Below, piece by piece: positions 54,288-62,177 of a DNA stretch of 64,000 nucleotides (the first letter of the stretch is position 1; every line of letters starts with the position of its first letter). This DNA comes from CAYYTU01 sp964474655 (GTDB taxonomy: Bacteria > Chloroflexota > Anaerolineae > B4-G1). The DNA is taken from contig CAYYTU010000003.1 of assembly GCA_964474655.1 (NCBI GenBank), positions 62,001 through 126,000 of the forward strand. Direction: 5' to 3'. The position numbers were made by a program, and so were the translations under genes. The notes beneath the pieces are model-generated. The model worked only from the letters and a program-made list of their open reading frames with translations, made no database searches and had not been told where the DNA came from.

Positions 54288-54683
54288 TCAGGATAAACTC
54301 AATGCTAACTTACTCCAAAGCGGGGGGCCTAACACCAACAACCCCACGATGATCGACGTCATAGCCGCCAGAAGCACTGCTCCTGCCATCACATCCTTGG
54401 CAACCTTGGCCAGTGGATGATACTTTGGACTGATCAGATCGACCACCGCCTCCAGGGCGGTGTTAACCAGCTCGCTAACGAGCACAAAACCGATAGTCAA
54501 AACCAGCACCGCCCATCGGTCAGACGGAAGCCGCAACCACACCCCCAGCAGAACAACAGCCCCGGCTATACCCAGATGAATATGGCTATTCTGCTCCGTG
54601 CGCAAAACGTACCACACGCCGCGAAAGGCAAACTGGAAACTCCTCAACACATTATGGTCACGCATCAGTGTAGGGTGGTGCAA
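54288..54683 (-). CDS. Undecaprenol/diacylglycerol kinase family protein
   Basis: This 131-residue integral membrane kinase has three helices. The conserved core is SELVNTALEAVVDLISPKYH followed by PLAKVAKDVMAGAVLLAAM, the DgkA-family active site (NTALE, D, KD.AGAV). An N-terminal RSFQFAFRGVWYVLRTEQNS helix is also typical. In Gram-positive-like bacteria this family phosphorylates undecaprenol to supply the carrier lipid for cell-wall and glycan synthesis, which would fit the glycosyltransferase array downstream; that link is inference. It directly follows ybeY (9 bp), a frequent pairing. Confidence 0.92.
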   Translation of the reverse strand: MHHPTLMRDHNVLRSFQFAFRGVWYVLRTEQNSHIHLGIAGAVVLLGVWLRLPSDRWAVLVLTIGFVLVSELVNTALEAVVDLISPKYHPLAKVAKDVMAGAVLLAAMTSIIVGLLVLGPPLWSKLALSLS

Positions 54684-54692
54684 GATGCCTCT

Positions 54693-55178
54693 CTAAAGCG
54701 AGGGGAGATTAACGTCCACGTCCAACGACTGGAGCACGTCCTGCTGAGCTTGCCACATCCGCGCCCGGCTGGAGGCCTCTTGATCATCACACCCCAGCAG
54801 GTGCAAAACACCGTGAACGACCAAAAGCTGCAACTCAACGGACAGATTATGACCCGCCTCCGCAGCCTGGCTCTGGGCCCGTGGCAGCGAAATAATCACA
54901 TCGCCCAGATAGCGTGGCTGCCCCGGCGCGTCGACAAACGGCCCTCGTGTCTGATTGGGAAACGCCAACACATCAGTCGGCGCGTCCACACCACGATGGC
55001 GCCGATTGAGCGCATGCAAATCCCGATCGCCCGTCACAACCACGGCCAGCTCACACACCTCTGCCACCCGCTGATGCGCCAAAGTCGCCTCGGCGGCAAG
55101 GCGCAATGAATCGGCCTGAACCCCATCAGGCTGCTTGTACGGCGCTTGAATCTGAACGTTTATAGTGTGATCGGTCAT
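54693..55178 (-). CDS. ybeY: Endoribonuclease YbeY
   Basis: The protein has 161 residues. It is a UPF0054 metal-dependent RNase needed for 16S rRNA 3' maturation and ribosome quality control. LHALNRRHRGVDAPTDVLAF is the family core (LN..yr..d.pTDVLSF), and LGDVIISLPRA follows. The metal site reads VVHGVLHLLGCDDQ; the usual form is HGxLHLxGYDH, so the third histidine is an aspartate here. Aspartate can bind metal, so activity is possible. Start overlaps the pgpH stop (ATGA), and the pgpH-ybeY-dgkA order is conserved in many bacteria. Confidence 0.93.
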   Translation of the reverse strand: MTDHTINVQIQAPYKQPDGVQADSLRLAAEATLAHQRVAEVCELAVVVTGDRDLHALNRRHRGVDAPTDVLAFPNQTRGPFVDAPGQPRYLGDVIISLPRAQSQAAEAGHNLSVELQLLVVHGVLHLLGCDDQEASSRARMWQAQQDVLQSLDVDVNLPSL

Positions 55179-57349
55179 GCGTCTCTCCCATCACCTTTCT
55201 GTGCAGCTTTCACCTTCTGCTTCGTCTGCACGGCTTCTTCTGGCTGCTCCTGCTCTTCCTGCTCATCATCCGATGGATACTGGATACGCGGATGGAAAGT
55301 CCCCTTCAAGGCGGAAACGAAAACCTCCCGCACAATCGCAAGGTCGCGCAAGGTCAAATCACACTCGTCGAACTGATCGTTCTCCACCCGCTGATCGATG
55401 ATATTGTTGACAATCTTCGCCACTACCTCGGCATCCTCCGGGCGCGCCGAGCGAACAGCCGCCTCACAGCCATCGGCCAACATCACCAGCGCCGTCTCTC
55501 TGCTCTGCGGCTTAAGGCCATGATAACGGAATTTCTCCTCATCGACCAGTGAGGGATCGCCCGCCAGCTCCACGGCCTTCTGGTAGAGGAAGCTGACCCG
55601 ATTATCCCCGTGATGCTCCGGGATAAAAGCACGAATCTGGCTGGGCAGACGATACCGCTTCGCCAGCTTGATGCCATCAGTGACGTGACTGATGATCACC
55701 TCGGCGCTCGTCTGAGGATCAAGCCGATCATGGGGATTGATACCATCGGCCTGATTCTCGGTGAAGAAGTAAGGGCGAGCGAGCTTGCCCACATCGTGAT
55801 AATAAGCCCCCACGCGCGTCAGGAGCGCGTTGGCCCCGATACTCTCGGCCGCCTGCTCGGCCAGATTGGCCACCATCAAACTGTGATGGTACGTAGCCGG
55901 TGCCTCGCGCAGCAGACGTTGTAGGAGCGGATGCTCCGGGCGACTGAGCTCGATCAACCGCATCGTGGTCACAATATCGAACAAAGGCCCCACGAGAAAC
56001 AACCCCCCGAGGGCCAGACTGGCCGAAACACCGCCGTTGAGCGCCCCAGAAAACACCGAGGCCGCCACGTTAGCCGGCTGGGTGAAGTCCTGAGGAGCGT
56101 TGAAAACCGCGAATACACTCACGTGGACCAGCGAGACAAACAAACCAGCGCGGAAGAGCTCGCCGATCTGCTCGACCCGGCCCAGAGCCAAGGCGGCGAT
56201 TATCCCGCCCAGACCAGCATACATCGTCATCTCCAGCGAGTTATCGGCAATCACGCCGGTGACGCCGCCCAGAAACACAGCCGCAGCCACGCCGGTCTCC
56301 CGCCCCAGGGTAGCCGTCGTCAACATCGCCAGCGCCGACGCCGGCGCGAGGTACCGCACCACCGGCCCACTGGGCACCATCAAGCCGATCACCAGCACGA
56401 AGACGATATTCAATAATACCAACAATAACATCTGCTGCCCACGCCACAATACACTCGATTGGAAACGGGCCAGGTACAAATAGAGGATCGTCACCCCCAG
56501 CAGAGCCAAGACGCCAGAGCGCAGGAAATCGGTCCACTGCACACGGGACTGACGCAACCCCAGCTCGTCCAAGGCCTCAATATCCAGCGCCGTCACGCGC
56601 TCCCCCTCACGCACGATGATTTCCCCGTCCTCGAAGGTGCGCAGGGCCGGAGGCACCTCCTCCCTGGCAGTCTGCCGCGCTTCCTCCGTCGCCTCCTGGG
56701 CCAAAAAAGCGTTGGGGACGAGAAAAGCCTGCGCCAATGCGGTTGCAACACTAGCCTCCTCGCTGGAGAGATCCAGGCTCACCAGCCGCGGCACACGCTT
56801 TCGCATACTCGCGACGTCACCTTCCCGGATCTCCTCGCGCATCGCCTGACCGATCACGGCCAGCGTCTCCAGCTGGACTCGATCCCAACTCTCGTTGGAA
56901 AGCGCGAGCAATTTCTCGACCATCTCCAGCGAAAGATTCTCCAGCTCAGGAACAGCCAATACCCAAGATCGCTTCCGAGCCGTGGAAGCCAACGAATCGG
57001 CCCGCACCGAGCCCAAATAATCGAGTACCTCACGAGCCCGATCGAGCTGTTGACGCGCCAGCGCCGGGTCCGGCGTTGTATAGATCGACGCGACCTCCGC
57101 AGCAGCCCTATCCTGCGCCTGCTCGCGCAAGATATCACTCTCATACGTCAGACGGCGGGGCGCTCGGATATGTTCGGTGGCCACGTCGCCTTCCTCCAGC
57201 TGCACCTGCCCGGTCGGCAACAGCGGATGCGCCATCACCACACCGGTCACCGCCGTCAGCACGAGCCCCAGCACGATCACACGCAGCCATGCTACCCAGC
57301 TGCGCTTATCTTGATCTTTGGTGGATGCCTTATTCACATTCATCATCAT
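55175..57349 (-). CDS. 7TM-HD phosphohydrolase, PgpH-type (probable c-di-AMP phosphodiesterase)
   Basis: I place the start at one of three ATGs (57349, 57346, 57343), because the upstream ATG at 57373 lies inside a terminator stem. The protein has about 724 residues. An N-terminal membrane helix is followed by a large extracellular 7TMR-HDED domain (to about 290), seven membrane helices (290-480), then a cytoplasmic HD domain: PATYHHSLMVANLAEQAAES, VGAYYHDVGKLARPYFFTEN, IPEHHGD. Proteins of this layout in Listeria and Bacillus hydrolyse c-di-AMP. The C-terminus is a Glu/Gln-rich tail. No Shine-Dalgarno sequence is evident. It is the first gene of pgpH-ybeY-dgkA. Confidence 0.92.
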   Translation of the reverse strand: MMMNVNKASTKDQDKRSWVAWLRVIVLGLVLTAVTGVVMAHPLLPTGQVQLEEGDVATEHIRAPRRLTYESDILREQAQDRAAAEVASIYTTPDPALARQQLDRAREVLDYLGSVRADSLASTARKRSWVLAVPELENLSLEMVEKLLALSNESWDRVQLETLAVIGQAMREEIREGDVASMRKRVPRLVSLDLSSEEASVATALAQAFLVPNAFLAQEATEEARQTAREEVPPALRTFEDGEIIVREGERVTALDIEALDELGLRQSRVQWTDFLRSGVLALLGVTILYLYLARFQSSVLWRGQQMLLLVLLNIVFVLVIGLMVPSGPVVRYLAPASALAMLTTATLGRETGVAAAVFLGGVTGVIADNSLEMTMYAGLGGIIAALALGRVEQIGELFRAGLFVSLVHVSVFAVFNAPQDFTQPANVAASVFSGALNGGVSASLALGGLFLVGPLFDIVTTMRLIELSRPEHPLLQRLLREAPATYHHSLMVANLAEQAAESIGANALLTRVGAYYHDVGKLARPYFFTENQADGINPHDRLDPQTSAEVIISHVTDGIKLAKRYRLPSQIRAFIPEHHGDNRVSFLYQKAVELAGDPSLVDEEKFRYHGLKPQSRETALVMLADGCEAAVRSARPEDAEVVAKIVNNIIDQRVENDQFDECDLTLRDLAIVREVFVSALKGTFHPRIQYPSDDEQEEQEQPEEAVQTKQKVKAAQKGDGRDA

Positions 57350-57360
57350 AACAAAGACAA

Positions 57361-57390
57361 CAAAAGGGAGCACCAGGGGCGCTCCCTTTC
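57361..57390 (-). terminator. Terminator between yqeY and pgpH
   Basis: On the minus strand GGGAGCGCC (57386-57378) pairs with GGTGCTCCC (57374-57366), then TTTT. It ends the rpsU-yqeY transcript and overlaps the 5' end of the longest pgpH frame, which is why the shorter pgpH start is preferred. Confidence 0.85.
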
Positions 57391-57426
57391 AACACATCAT
57401 TAGACGTCCTTTTTAACGCGTCCGGC

Positions 57427-57900
57427 TCAGCCAGATCCAGCCAGTAGCTCACGCACTACTTCGTTTACCACGTGTCCATCGACTTGCCCCTTGAGCCTGG
57501 CCATCAACTGCCCCATCACCGGCCCCATCTGACGCATACTGGTCGCCCCAACATCCTCAATGACTTGTCGCGCCTCCGCGACAATCTCCTCTCGTGAGAG
57601 CTGTTTGGGCAGGTAATCTTCCAGAATCGCCAGCTCGGCCCGTTCTTGGGCCAACAACTCGGGCCGCTCGGCCTTCTCCAGCTCGGCGATCGCCTCACGC
57701 CGCTGCTTGGCCGCCTTTTGCAATATCCGCGCCATCTCCGCCTCATCGAGCTCGGATTCGCCGCTCTCCATCCCGTGCTCGATCTCGGCAGTATTGATCG
57801 CGGATAGCGCCATCCGGATCACGTTCTTGCGGGTCTCGTCGTGGCTGCGAAGAGCTTCCTTGAGATCCCCCTGCAACTTTTGCTTCAGATTCATAGTCAC
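57427..57900 (-). CDS. GatB/YqeY domain protein
   Basis: The protein has 157 residues. MNLKQKLQGDLKEALRSHDE then TRKNVIRMALSAI is the usual YqeY start; the C-terminal half is the helical tRNA-binding-like GatB/YqeY domain (ILEDYLPKQLSREEIVAEAR, SMRQMGPVMGQLMARLKGQV, DGHVVNEVVRELL). Standalone YqeY proteins are often encoded next to rpsU, as here (9 bp). A role in tRNA-dependent amidation or aminoacyl-tRNA metabolism is suggested by the domain but not established. Confidence 0.93.
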   Translation of the reverse strand: MTMNLKQKLQGDLKEALRSHDETRKNVIRMALSAINTAEIEHGMESGESELDEAEMARILQKAAKQRREAIAELEKAERPELLAQERAELAILEDYLPKQLSREEIVAEARQVIEDVGATSMRQMGPVMGQLMARLKGQVDGHVVNEVVRELLAGSG

Positions 57901-57909
57901 TTTAGAATG

Positions 57910-58113
57910 CTAGAAGCGCTGCTGATCCTTGAGCGTCTGCTGGCGGCTCTTGCGCAGCTTGGCCGCTCGCTTACGCTTCCGGATCACGCTTGGCTTTTCG
58001 AAGAAACGACGTCGGCGTGCCTCCCACAACACGCGATCAGAGTGTACTTGCTTGTTGAACCGCTTCAAGAGCGATTCAAAGGATTCCCCAGACTGAAGTT
58101 CTACTTTGGTCAT
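57910..58113 (-). CDS. rpsU: Ribosomal protein bS21
   Basis: This 67-residue basic protein (MTKVELQSGESFESLLKRFN, QVHSDRVLWEARRRRFFEKP, SVIRKRKRAAKLRKS) is the small-subunit protein that helps mRNA initiation-region pairing. It is complete, at typical length. A consensus promoter lies 35 bp upstream of the start, and GGAGAGAG is the ribosome-binding site. yqeY follows on the same transcript, which ends at the terminator at 57361-57390. Confidence 0.96.
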   Translation of the reverse strand: MTKVELQSGESFESLLKRFNKQVHSDRVLWEARRRRFFEKPSVIRKRKRAAKLRKSRQQTLKDQQRF

Positions 58114-58148
58114 TTACTCTCTCCTGAAAGAAATTTTAGCTGCGATCT

Positions 58149-58177
58149 ATTATAATCGCGCACTGAACGGCTGTCAA
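58149..58177 (-). promoter_or_regulatory. Consensus promoter of rpsU-yqeY
   Basis: On the minus strand TTGACA (58177-58172), 17-bp spacer, TATAAT (58154-58149): perfect consensus. It starts a new transcript after the HIT gene. Confidence 0.92.
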
Positions 58178-58202
58178 GCATTCGCATTCACTTTTTCCAA
58201 CA

Positions 58203-58547
58203 TTACCCCGGAGGCCAGCTGAACGACCGCCCGCCCAGCAGGTGCATATGGAGATGGAAGACCGATTGACCAGCCTCTCGTCCGGTGTTGACCACCAATC
58301 GGTAGCTGGATAACCCCTGCCCTTCCGCCACCCGCCGGGCGACGACGAAGAGCCGACCCATCAGCGCAGCGTCGTCCGATTTCACCTGATTCACGTCGCG
58401 CAGGTGACGATTGGGCACGATCAGAATATGCGTCGGCGCTTGAGGGTTGCGGTCGTGAAAGGCAGTCACGTCCTCATCCTGATACACGAGGCGAGCCGGT
58501 GCCCTGCCCTCCACGATGCGACAAAAGACACAACGCGACTCACTCAT
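58203..58547 (-). CDS. HIT family nucleotide-binding protein
   Basis: Start is ATG 58547, which overlaps the mtaB stop by 8 bp; the longer frame is translation of mtaB in another phase. The product of 114 residues reads CVFCRIVEGRAPARLVYQDE at the N-terminus (zinc-binding CxxC), APTHILIVPNRHL, and the histidine triad QSVFHLHMHLLGG. Family members are nucleoside phosphoramidases or diadenosine-polyphosphate hydrolases. It is translationally coupled to mtaB. Confidence 0.93.
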   Translation of the reverse strand: MSESRCVFCRIVEGRAPARLVYQDEDVTAFHDRNPQAPTHILIVPNRHLRDVNQVKSDDAALMGRLFVVARRVAEGQGLSSYRLVVNTGREAGQSVFHLHMHLLGGRSFSWPPG

Positions 58548-59796
58548 AAATAACCTCCCCCTCCATATAATTGTGATGAAGCACACTGAGCCGCGTCTTG
58601 GTGACCCGATTATAAAGAGACTCGGCGGCGGTGACGACGCGGATGTAATTATCCGTCCAGCCGGTCCAGCGACCATCGCGCCATTGCTTCTCCCACAGTA
58701 CCTCCAGCGTGCGCCCCACGAAACGCTCGCGGAAGCGGCGGCGTTGTGTGGCGCCCAGCTCGCGCATATGGCTCGCCCGTTCGTCACGTACGGCCTGCGG
58801 TACACGATCCGACAACCGCACTGCGGGCGTACCAGGCCGCGGTGAGTAGGGGAAGACGTGGAGCTTGGCGAACGCCATGCGCTCCACAAAGTCGTAACTG
58901 GCCCGGAAAGCCGTCTCGTCCTCACCGGGGAAGCCGACCAGCACGTCGGTGGTCACGGCCAGGCCCGGGATGGCGGCGCGGGCGGCCTTCACCAGCCGGG
59001 CGAACGCTTCCGTGGTGATCGGACGGCCCATCCGGCGCAGCGTCGCGTCGCAGCCGGCCTGCAGCGGCAAGTGGAGCTGGCGACACAACCGCGGGTCCTC
59101 CCATAGATCGAAGAAGGGCTCATCAACATCCCACGGCTCCAGCGACGAAAGCCGTAGCCGCGCTACATCTGTATGCACCAGGAGCGATTCGATCAGAGCG
59201 CGCAACCCGTCGGGCTGACCCAGGTCGCGCCCATAGGAGCCGAGATTCACGCCGGTCAGCACCACCTCCTGACAATCAACTTCGACGAGGCCCCGAACCT
59301 CCGCCACCACGTCACCCAGCGGGCGACTGCGCCCCGGCCCGCGCAGCTCGCGGATGATGCAGTAGGTGCAGTGATTGTCACAGCCGTCCTGCACCTTGAC
59401 GAAGGCCCGGGTGCGGAGAGGTGGCTTGTGGATTGTCGATTGTAGATCGCGAATCGCCGATGGCTCCGCACAGATGGATTCGACCGTCCGGGCCTTTTCG
59501 GCGTTGGGCACCACCCACTCGACGCCCGCGAACTCTGTGCTCCTTTCTGGCCGCAGCGTGGGGTAGCATCCGATGACAGCGATGCGCGCGTCTGGATTAT
59601 CGCGGTGGAACGAGCGGATCTGGTGACGCGTCTTCCGCTCCGCCTGAGCGGTGACAGCGCAGGTATTGACGATGATCACGTCGGCTCCTTCCGGATCTGA
59701 CGCAACCTTGTGCCCCGCAGCAGTGAACTGCTGAGCCAGACTCTCGATCTCGCTCCAGTTCAGGCGGCAGCCGATGCTATCCAGGTAGATCCGCAT
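58540..59796 (-). CDS. tRNA (N6-threonylcarbamoyladenosine37-C2) methylthiotransferase MtaB-like
   Basis: The protein has 418 residues. This radical SAM methylthiotransferase has an N-terminal UPF0004 domain with three cluster-binding cysteines (SIGCRLN, NTCAVT, IGCYP), the radical SAM motif CDNHCTYC, and a C-terminal TRAM-like domain (FVGRTLEVLWEKQWRDGRWT). IEREF-type motif IRELRGPGRSRP supports MtaB/MiaB-like. Between the UPF0004 and radical SAM domains the sequence AIRDLQSTIHKPP looks like a translated intergenic repeat (59426-59462) and is not family sequence. It lies in a lipoprotein-mtaB-HIT transcript. Confidence 0.92.
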   Translation of the reverse strand: MRIYLDSIGCRLNWSEIESLAQQFTAAGHKVASDPEGADVIIVNTCAVTAQAERKTRHQIRSFHRDNPDARIAVIGCYPTLRPERSTEFAGVEWVVPNAEKARTVESICAEPSAIRDLQSTIHKPPLRTRAFVKVQDGCDNHCTYCIIRELRGPGRSRPLGDVVAEVRGLVEVDCQEVVLTGVNLGSYGRDLGQPDGLRALIESLLVHTDVARLRLSSLEPWDVDEPFFDLWEDPRLCRQLHLPLQAGCDATLRRMGRPITTEAFARLVKAARAAIPGLAVTTDVLVGFPGEDETAFRASYDFVERMAFAKLHVFPYSPRPGTPAVRLSDRVPQAVRDERASHMRELGATQRRRFRERFVGRTLEVLWEKQWRDGRWTGWTDNYIRVVTAAESLYNRVTKTRLSVLHHNYMEGEVIYE

Positions 59797-59808
59797 AGAG
59801 GCGCTTGA

Positions 59809-60447
59809 CTACGGCGTCGGCGCCGTTACTTCCAGGTTGTCGAAGTGGATCTCGACTCCCGGCTCGAAGAACGTCCCGGCGTAGAGCCCGATATCACCTC
59901 GGCGATACGTCTCGTCCTCGACCTGGACCACCGTCTCGTCGTTGACCAGGAACGTCATCGTCGTCGCCTGGCAGATGACCACCAGCCGGTTCGTCGCTGC
60001 GCCCTGCTTGATGGCCTCGGACGGCTGCCAGTCGCCGGTCAGCTCCTCCCACGACTCACCGTCGTACTTGGCGATCTGGTAGTAGCCGTCGCCGCTGATC
60101 GAAAAGCGGTAGAAGTGATCGGCGTCCTCCATCCGCACCAGCACGCCATACTCGTTGTCGTTGGGGCCGGCGACCTGTTCTGCCTCGACGGTGAGCTGAA
60201 AATCGGCGTATTCACGCCCGGCCGAGGCCCAGGCGAGCCGATTGGGGGCCTCAATCAGAACGCGCATCGCACCATCTTGATAATCGACCTGAGCTGACGC
60301 GTCCGATTCGACCTGCCAGCCGCTCTGCGGATCAGTGAAATCTTCGCTCCAGGGCAACTGCTCCTCTGGTCGGCCCTCCCCACCATCGCCGCATGCCACC
60401 AGCGTCAGCGCCAGGACCATCAGCGTGATCATAAAACGCTTCCACAT
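59809..60447 (-). CDS. Lipoprotein with concanavalin-like (DUF1080-type) domain
   Basis: The protein has 212 residues. The signal peptide ends in LTLVACGDGGEG, a good lipobox. The rest (about 35-210) forms a beta-rich domain: PWSEDFTDPQSGWQVESDAS, ADFQLTVEAEQVAGPNDNEY, GVLVRMEDADHFYRFSISGD, GLYAGTFFEPGVEIHFDNLEV. This order is typical of the jelly-roll domains called DUF1080 or 3-keto-disaccharide hydrolase-like, which often bind or act on carbohydrates. No catalytic residue can be named. Start has AAGGAGG. It heads the mtaB-HIT transcript. Confidence 0.78.
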   Translation of the reverse strand: MWKRFMITLMVLALTLVACGDGGEGRPEEQLPWSEDFTDPQSGWQVESDASAQVDYQDGAMRVLIEAPNRLAWASAGREYADFQLTVEAEQVAGPNDNEYGVLVRMEDADHFYRFSISGDGYYQIAKYDGESWEELTGDWQPSEAIKQGAATNRLVVICQATTMTFLVNDETVVQVEDETYRRGDIGLYAGTFFEPGVEIHFDNLEVTAPTP

Positions 60448-60488
60448 CTGTGCCTCCTTCGCGGATCGTCGCTTTTGTAACCACTGTG

Positions 60489-60517
60489 ATTATAGCATGG
60501 GCCCGATCTTTCTGAAA
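60489..60517 (-). promoter_or_regulatory. Probable promoter of the lipoprotein-mtaB-HIT transcript
   Basis: On the minus strand TTTCAG (60517-60512), 17-bp spacer, TATAAT (60494-60489), 42 bp before the lipoprotein start. The -35 is only fair. Confidence 0.6.
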
Positions 60518-60531
60518 GATGATCAGTACAA

Positions 60532-60690
60532 AGGCAAACGAAGCGATTCTAGGGTAGCCCAGACGCATTAGATTGCCTACAGTCACGTTTATCGAGCGCA
60601 TCAACCCCAGCTTCGTTTGCCTTGTTCGCGCCTAAGCAAGTTCTGCGGTCTTGAGGGCATTTTTCCTGGGCGATCCTGCTTCGAAATCCC
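60532..60690 (+). repeat. Palindromic repeat family C, copy 2
   Basis: It begins AGGCAAACGAAGCGATTC, contains the inverted counterpart CAGCTTCGTTTGCCTTGTTC near 60600, and ends CTGCTTCGAAATCCC. It is the forward-strand equivalent of 3262-3425 and lies directly before copy 3. Confidence 0.8.
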
Positions 60691-60695
60691 CACAA

Positions 60696-60848
60696 GGGCA
60701 AACGAAGCAGTTCCAAAGCACCCTAGATGCATTAGATTGCCCACAGACGCGTTTACCGAGCGTATTACCAGATTCGTTTGCCTTGTTCGCATCTGAGCAT
60801 ACTCTGTGGCATTGAAGGCAGTTTTGCAGACGATTCGCTTCGAAAACC
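60696..60848 (+). repeat. Palindromic repeat family C, copy 3 (tandem with copy 2)
   Basis: GGGCAAACGAAGCAGTTC at the left, ATTCGTTTGCCTTGTTCGCA in the middle, GACGATTCGCTTCGAAAACC at the right. About 80 percent alike to copy 2 by eye. The gene-free region 60448-60960 consists of the promoter above, copies 2 and 3, and a TATAAT at 60873-60878 that may start the methyltransferase transcript but lacks a clear -35 box. Confidence 0.8.
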
Positions 60849-60960
60849 TACGCAGAGCAGCGCCAGATGTGCTATAATCCCGTAGCGTCTCCGACGCCGA
60901 TCCCATCCCAGTCAAGCCCCGGTCAATAACGCGAAGATAACGAAGAGGAAGAACGCCACG

Positions 60961-61722
60961 ATGCTTTCACTCGAACGACAAGAGGAGTACCGACGCCGCT
61001 ACGCCGCGATGCGGCCCGATTGGCAGCCCAGCAGCCACGTCTACCAGGAGCTGGTGACGGCGCACTTGCAGCCCAAAGCCTGCGTGCTGGATCTGGGCTG
61101 CGGGCGCGGCGGTGTAATGGAGCGGCTTCACCGCCAGGCCGGCTTCGTCGCTGGGCTCGACCCCGACCTTCAGTCACTGCGTGAGCACCGGACCTCCACG
61201 ATGGCGCTCGCCGGCGGGCTCTCCGAGAGACTGCCCTATCCCGCCGACGCTTTCGATCTCGTATGCTGCTCTTGGGTACTGGAACACCTGCCGACTCCAA
61301 CGCACACCTTCGCAGAGATAAGCCGCGTGCTCGCCCCCGGCGGACACTTCATCTTCGTCACGCCCAATGCGCGTCATCCGCTGCTGGTGCTCAATCGAGC
61401 CCTAAGCTGGACCAAGGGCCGTCTGGTCGACCGGCTCTACGGACGCGACGAGCCTGACATCTTCCCCGCGCACTATCGCGCCAACACGCCCCCGCAGATC
61501 GAACGGCTGGCGCAGTCCATCGGCCTGCGACGCGTGACGCTGCGCCTGGTCGGCGACCCGACCTACCTGGCGTTCAACGAGCCGCTGTTTCGGCTGTCGT
61601 GCCTGCTGGAGCGCATCACACCGCGCTCGCTGCGCGTCCATCTGGTCGGCGCGTATCGAGGCGGAGGCGTCGACTTCGCCAAGCGTATGCCGTGGAGGAT
61701 CCAGACGTCGTCTACTAGGTAG
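60961..61722 (+). CDS. Class I SAM-dependent methyltransferase
   Basis: The protein has 253 residues. The SAM-binding motif VLDLGCGRGGVMERL, the acidic GLDPD loop, and AFDLVCCSWVLEHLPTPTHT with FAEISRVLAPGGHFIFVTPN give the Methyltransf_11 pattern. The C-terminal part (LSWTKGRLVDRLYGRDEPDI, YRANTPPQIERLAQSIGLRR) resembles methyltransferases that act on lipids or sugars, but the substrate cannot be told. The gene is flanked by repeats on both sides and has no operon partner. Confidence 0.85.
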   Translation: MLSLERQEEYRRRYAAMRPDWQPSSHVYQELVTAHLQPKACVLDLGCGRGGVMERLHRQAGFVAGLDPDLQSLREHRTSTMALAGGLSERLPYPADAFDLVCCSWVLEHLPTPTHTFAEISRVLAPGGHFIFVTPNARHPLLVLNRALSWTKGRLVDRLYGRDEPDIFPAHYRANTPPQIERLAQSIGLRRVTLRLVGDPTYLAFNEPLFRLSCLLERITPRSLRVHLVGAYRGGGVDFAKRMPWRIQTSSTR

Positions 61723-61836
61723 GCGTGCTGGTGATCAGTGACGCGCAGGACCGCCCGTTGCCCTTTCCCAAACACCGAATTCCACCCGCGCGATCGGCGT
61801 CTACTCCGCCAATCCCTGCCAGGGGAAGCGATGGGG

Positions 61837-62100
61837 CACGTTTACCAAGCGTATCATCCCCGGCTTCGTTTGCCTTGTTCGCATCTGAGCACAGGGTGTA
61901 TGCAAAACTTGGGGGGGCAGGAGTGCCAAGACTTCGGAAGTCTACGAGAACGATATGCGCAGGGCTTCAAAATTGTTCTTCTCGGCATAATTTGATAAGC
62001 AGAGCAGTATTTGAGACTTCCGAAGTCTGTCCTCCCCCAACTTGTAAATACGCCCATGGCATTGAAGGCGCTTTCGCAGACGATTCGCTTCGGAAATCCC
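61837..62100 (+). repeat. Palindromic repeat family C, copy 4, interrupted by a family B element
   Basis: The left part (61837-61893) reads ACGTTTACCAAGCGTATC, then CTTCGTTTGCCTTGTTCGCA and TCTGAGCA. The right part (62056-62100) reads ATGGCATTGAAGGCGCTTTC then GCAGACGATTCGCTTCGG. In copy 3 these two parts are only 7 bp apart. The first 70 bp of the family C unit are missing. Confidence 0.75.
61894..62054. repeat. Palindromic element family B, copy 3, nested in family C
   Basis: The left end GGGTGTATGCAAAACTTGGG and right end CCAACTTGTAAATACGCC are imperfect inverted repeats. An inner perfect inverted pair is AGACTTCGGAAGTCT / AGACTTCCGAAGTCT. Ends match family B copies at 8713 and 19841; the interior does not. 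This and the host repeat fill most of 61723-62177. Confidence 0.75.
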
Positions 62101-62113
62101 CTGGGGCAATCCC

Positions 62114-62142
62114 TTGCCGAACCTTGGGGGGACTAGTATAAT
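62114..62142 (+). promoter_or_regulatory. Promoter of moaB-moeA
   Basis: TTGCCG (62114-62119), 17-bp spacer, TATAAT (62137-62142), 35 bp before the moaB start. Confidence 0.75.
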
Positions 62143-62177
62143 GAGAGACGAGTTTTGGATTTGAGATCAGAGAGAGG

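Noticed and set aside
58548..58925. Long 240-residue form of the HIT protein
   Set aside because: The first 126 residues are low-complexity translation of mtaB in another frame; the HIT domain starts exactly at ATG 58547.
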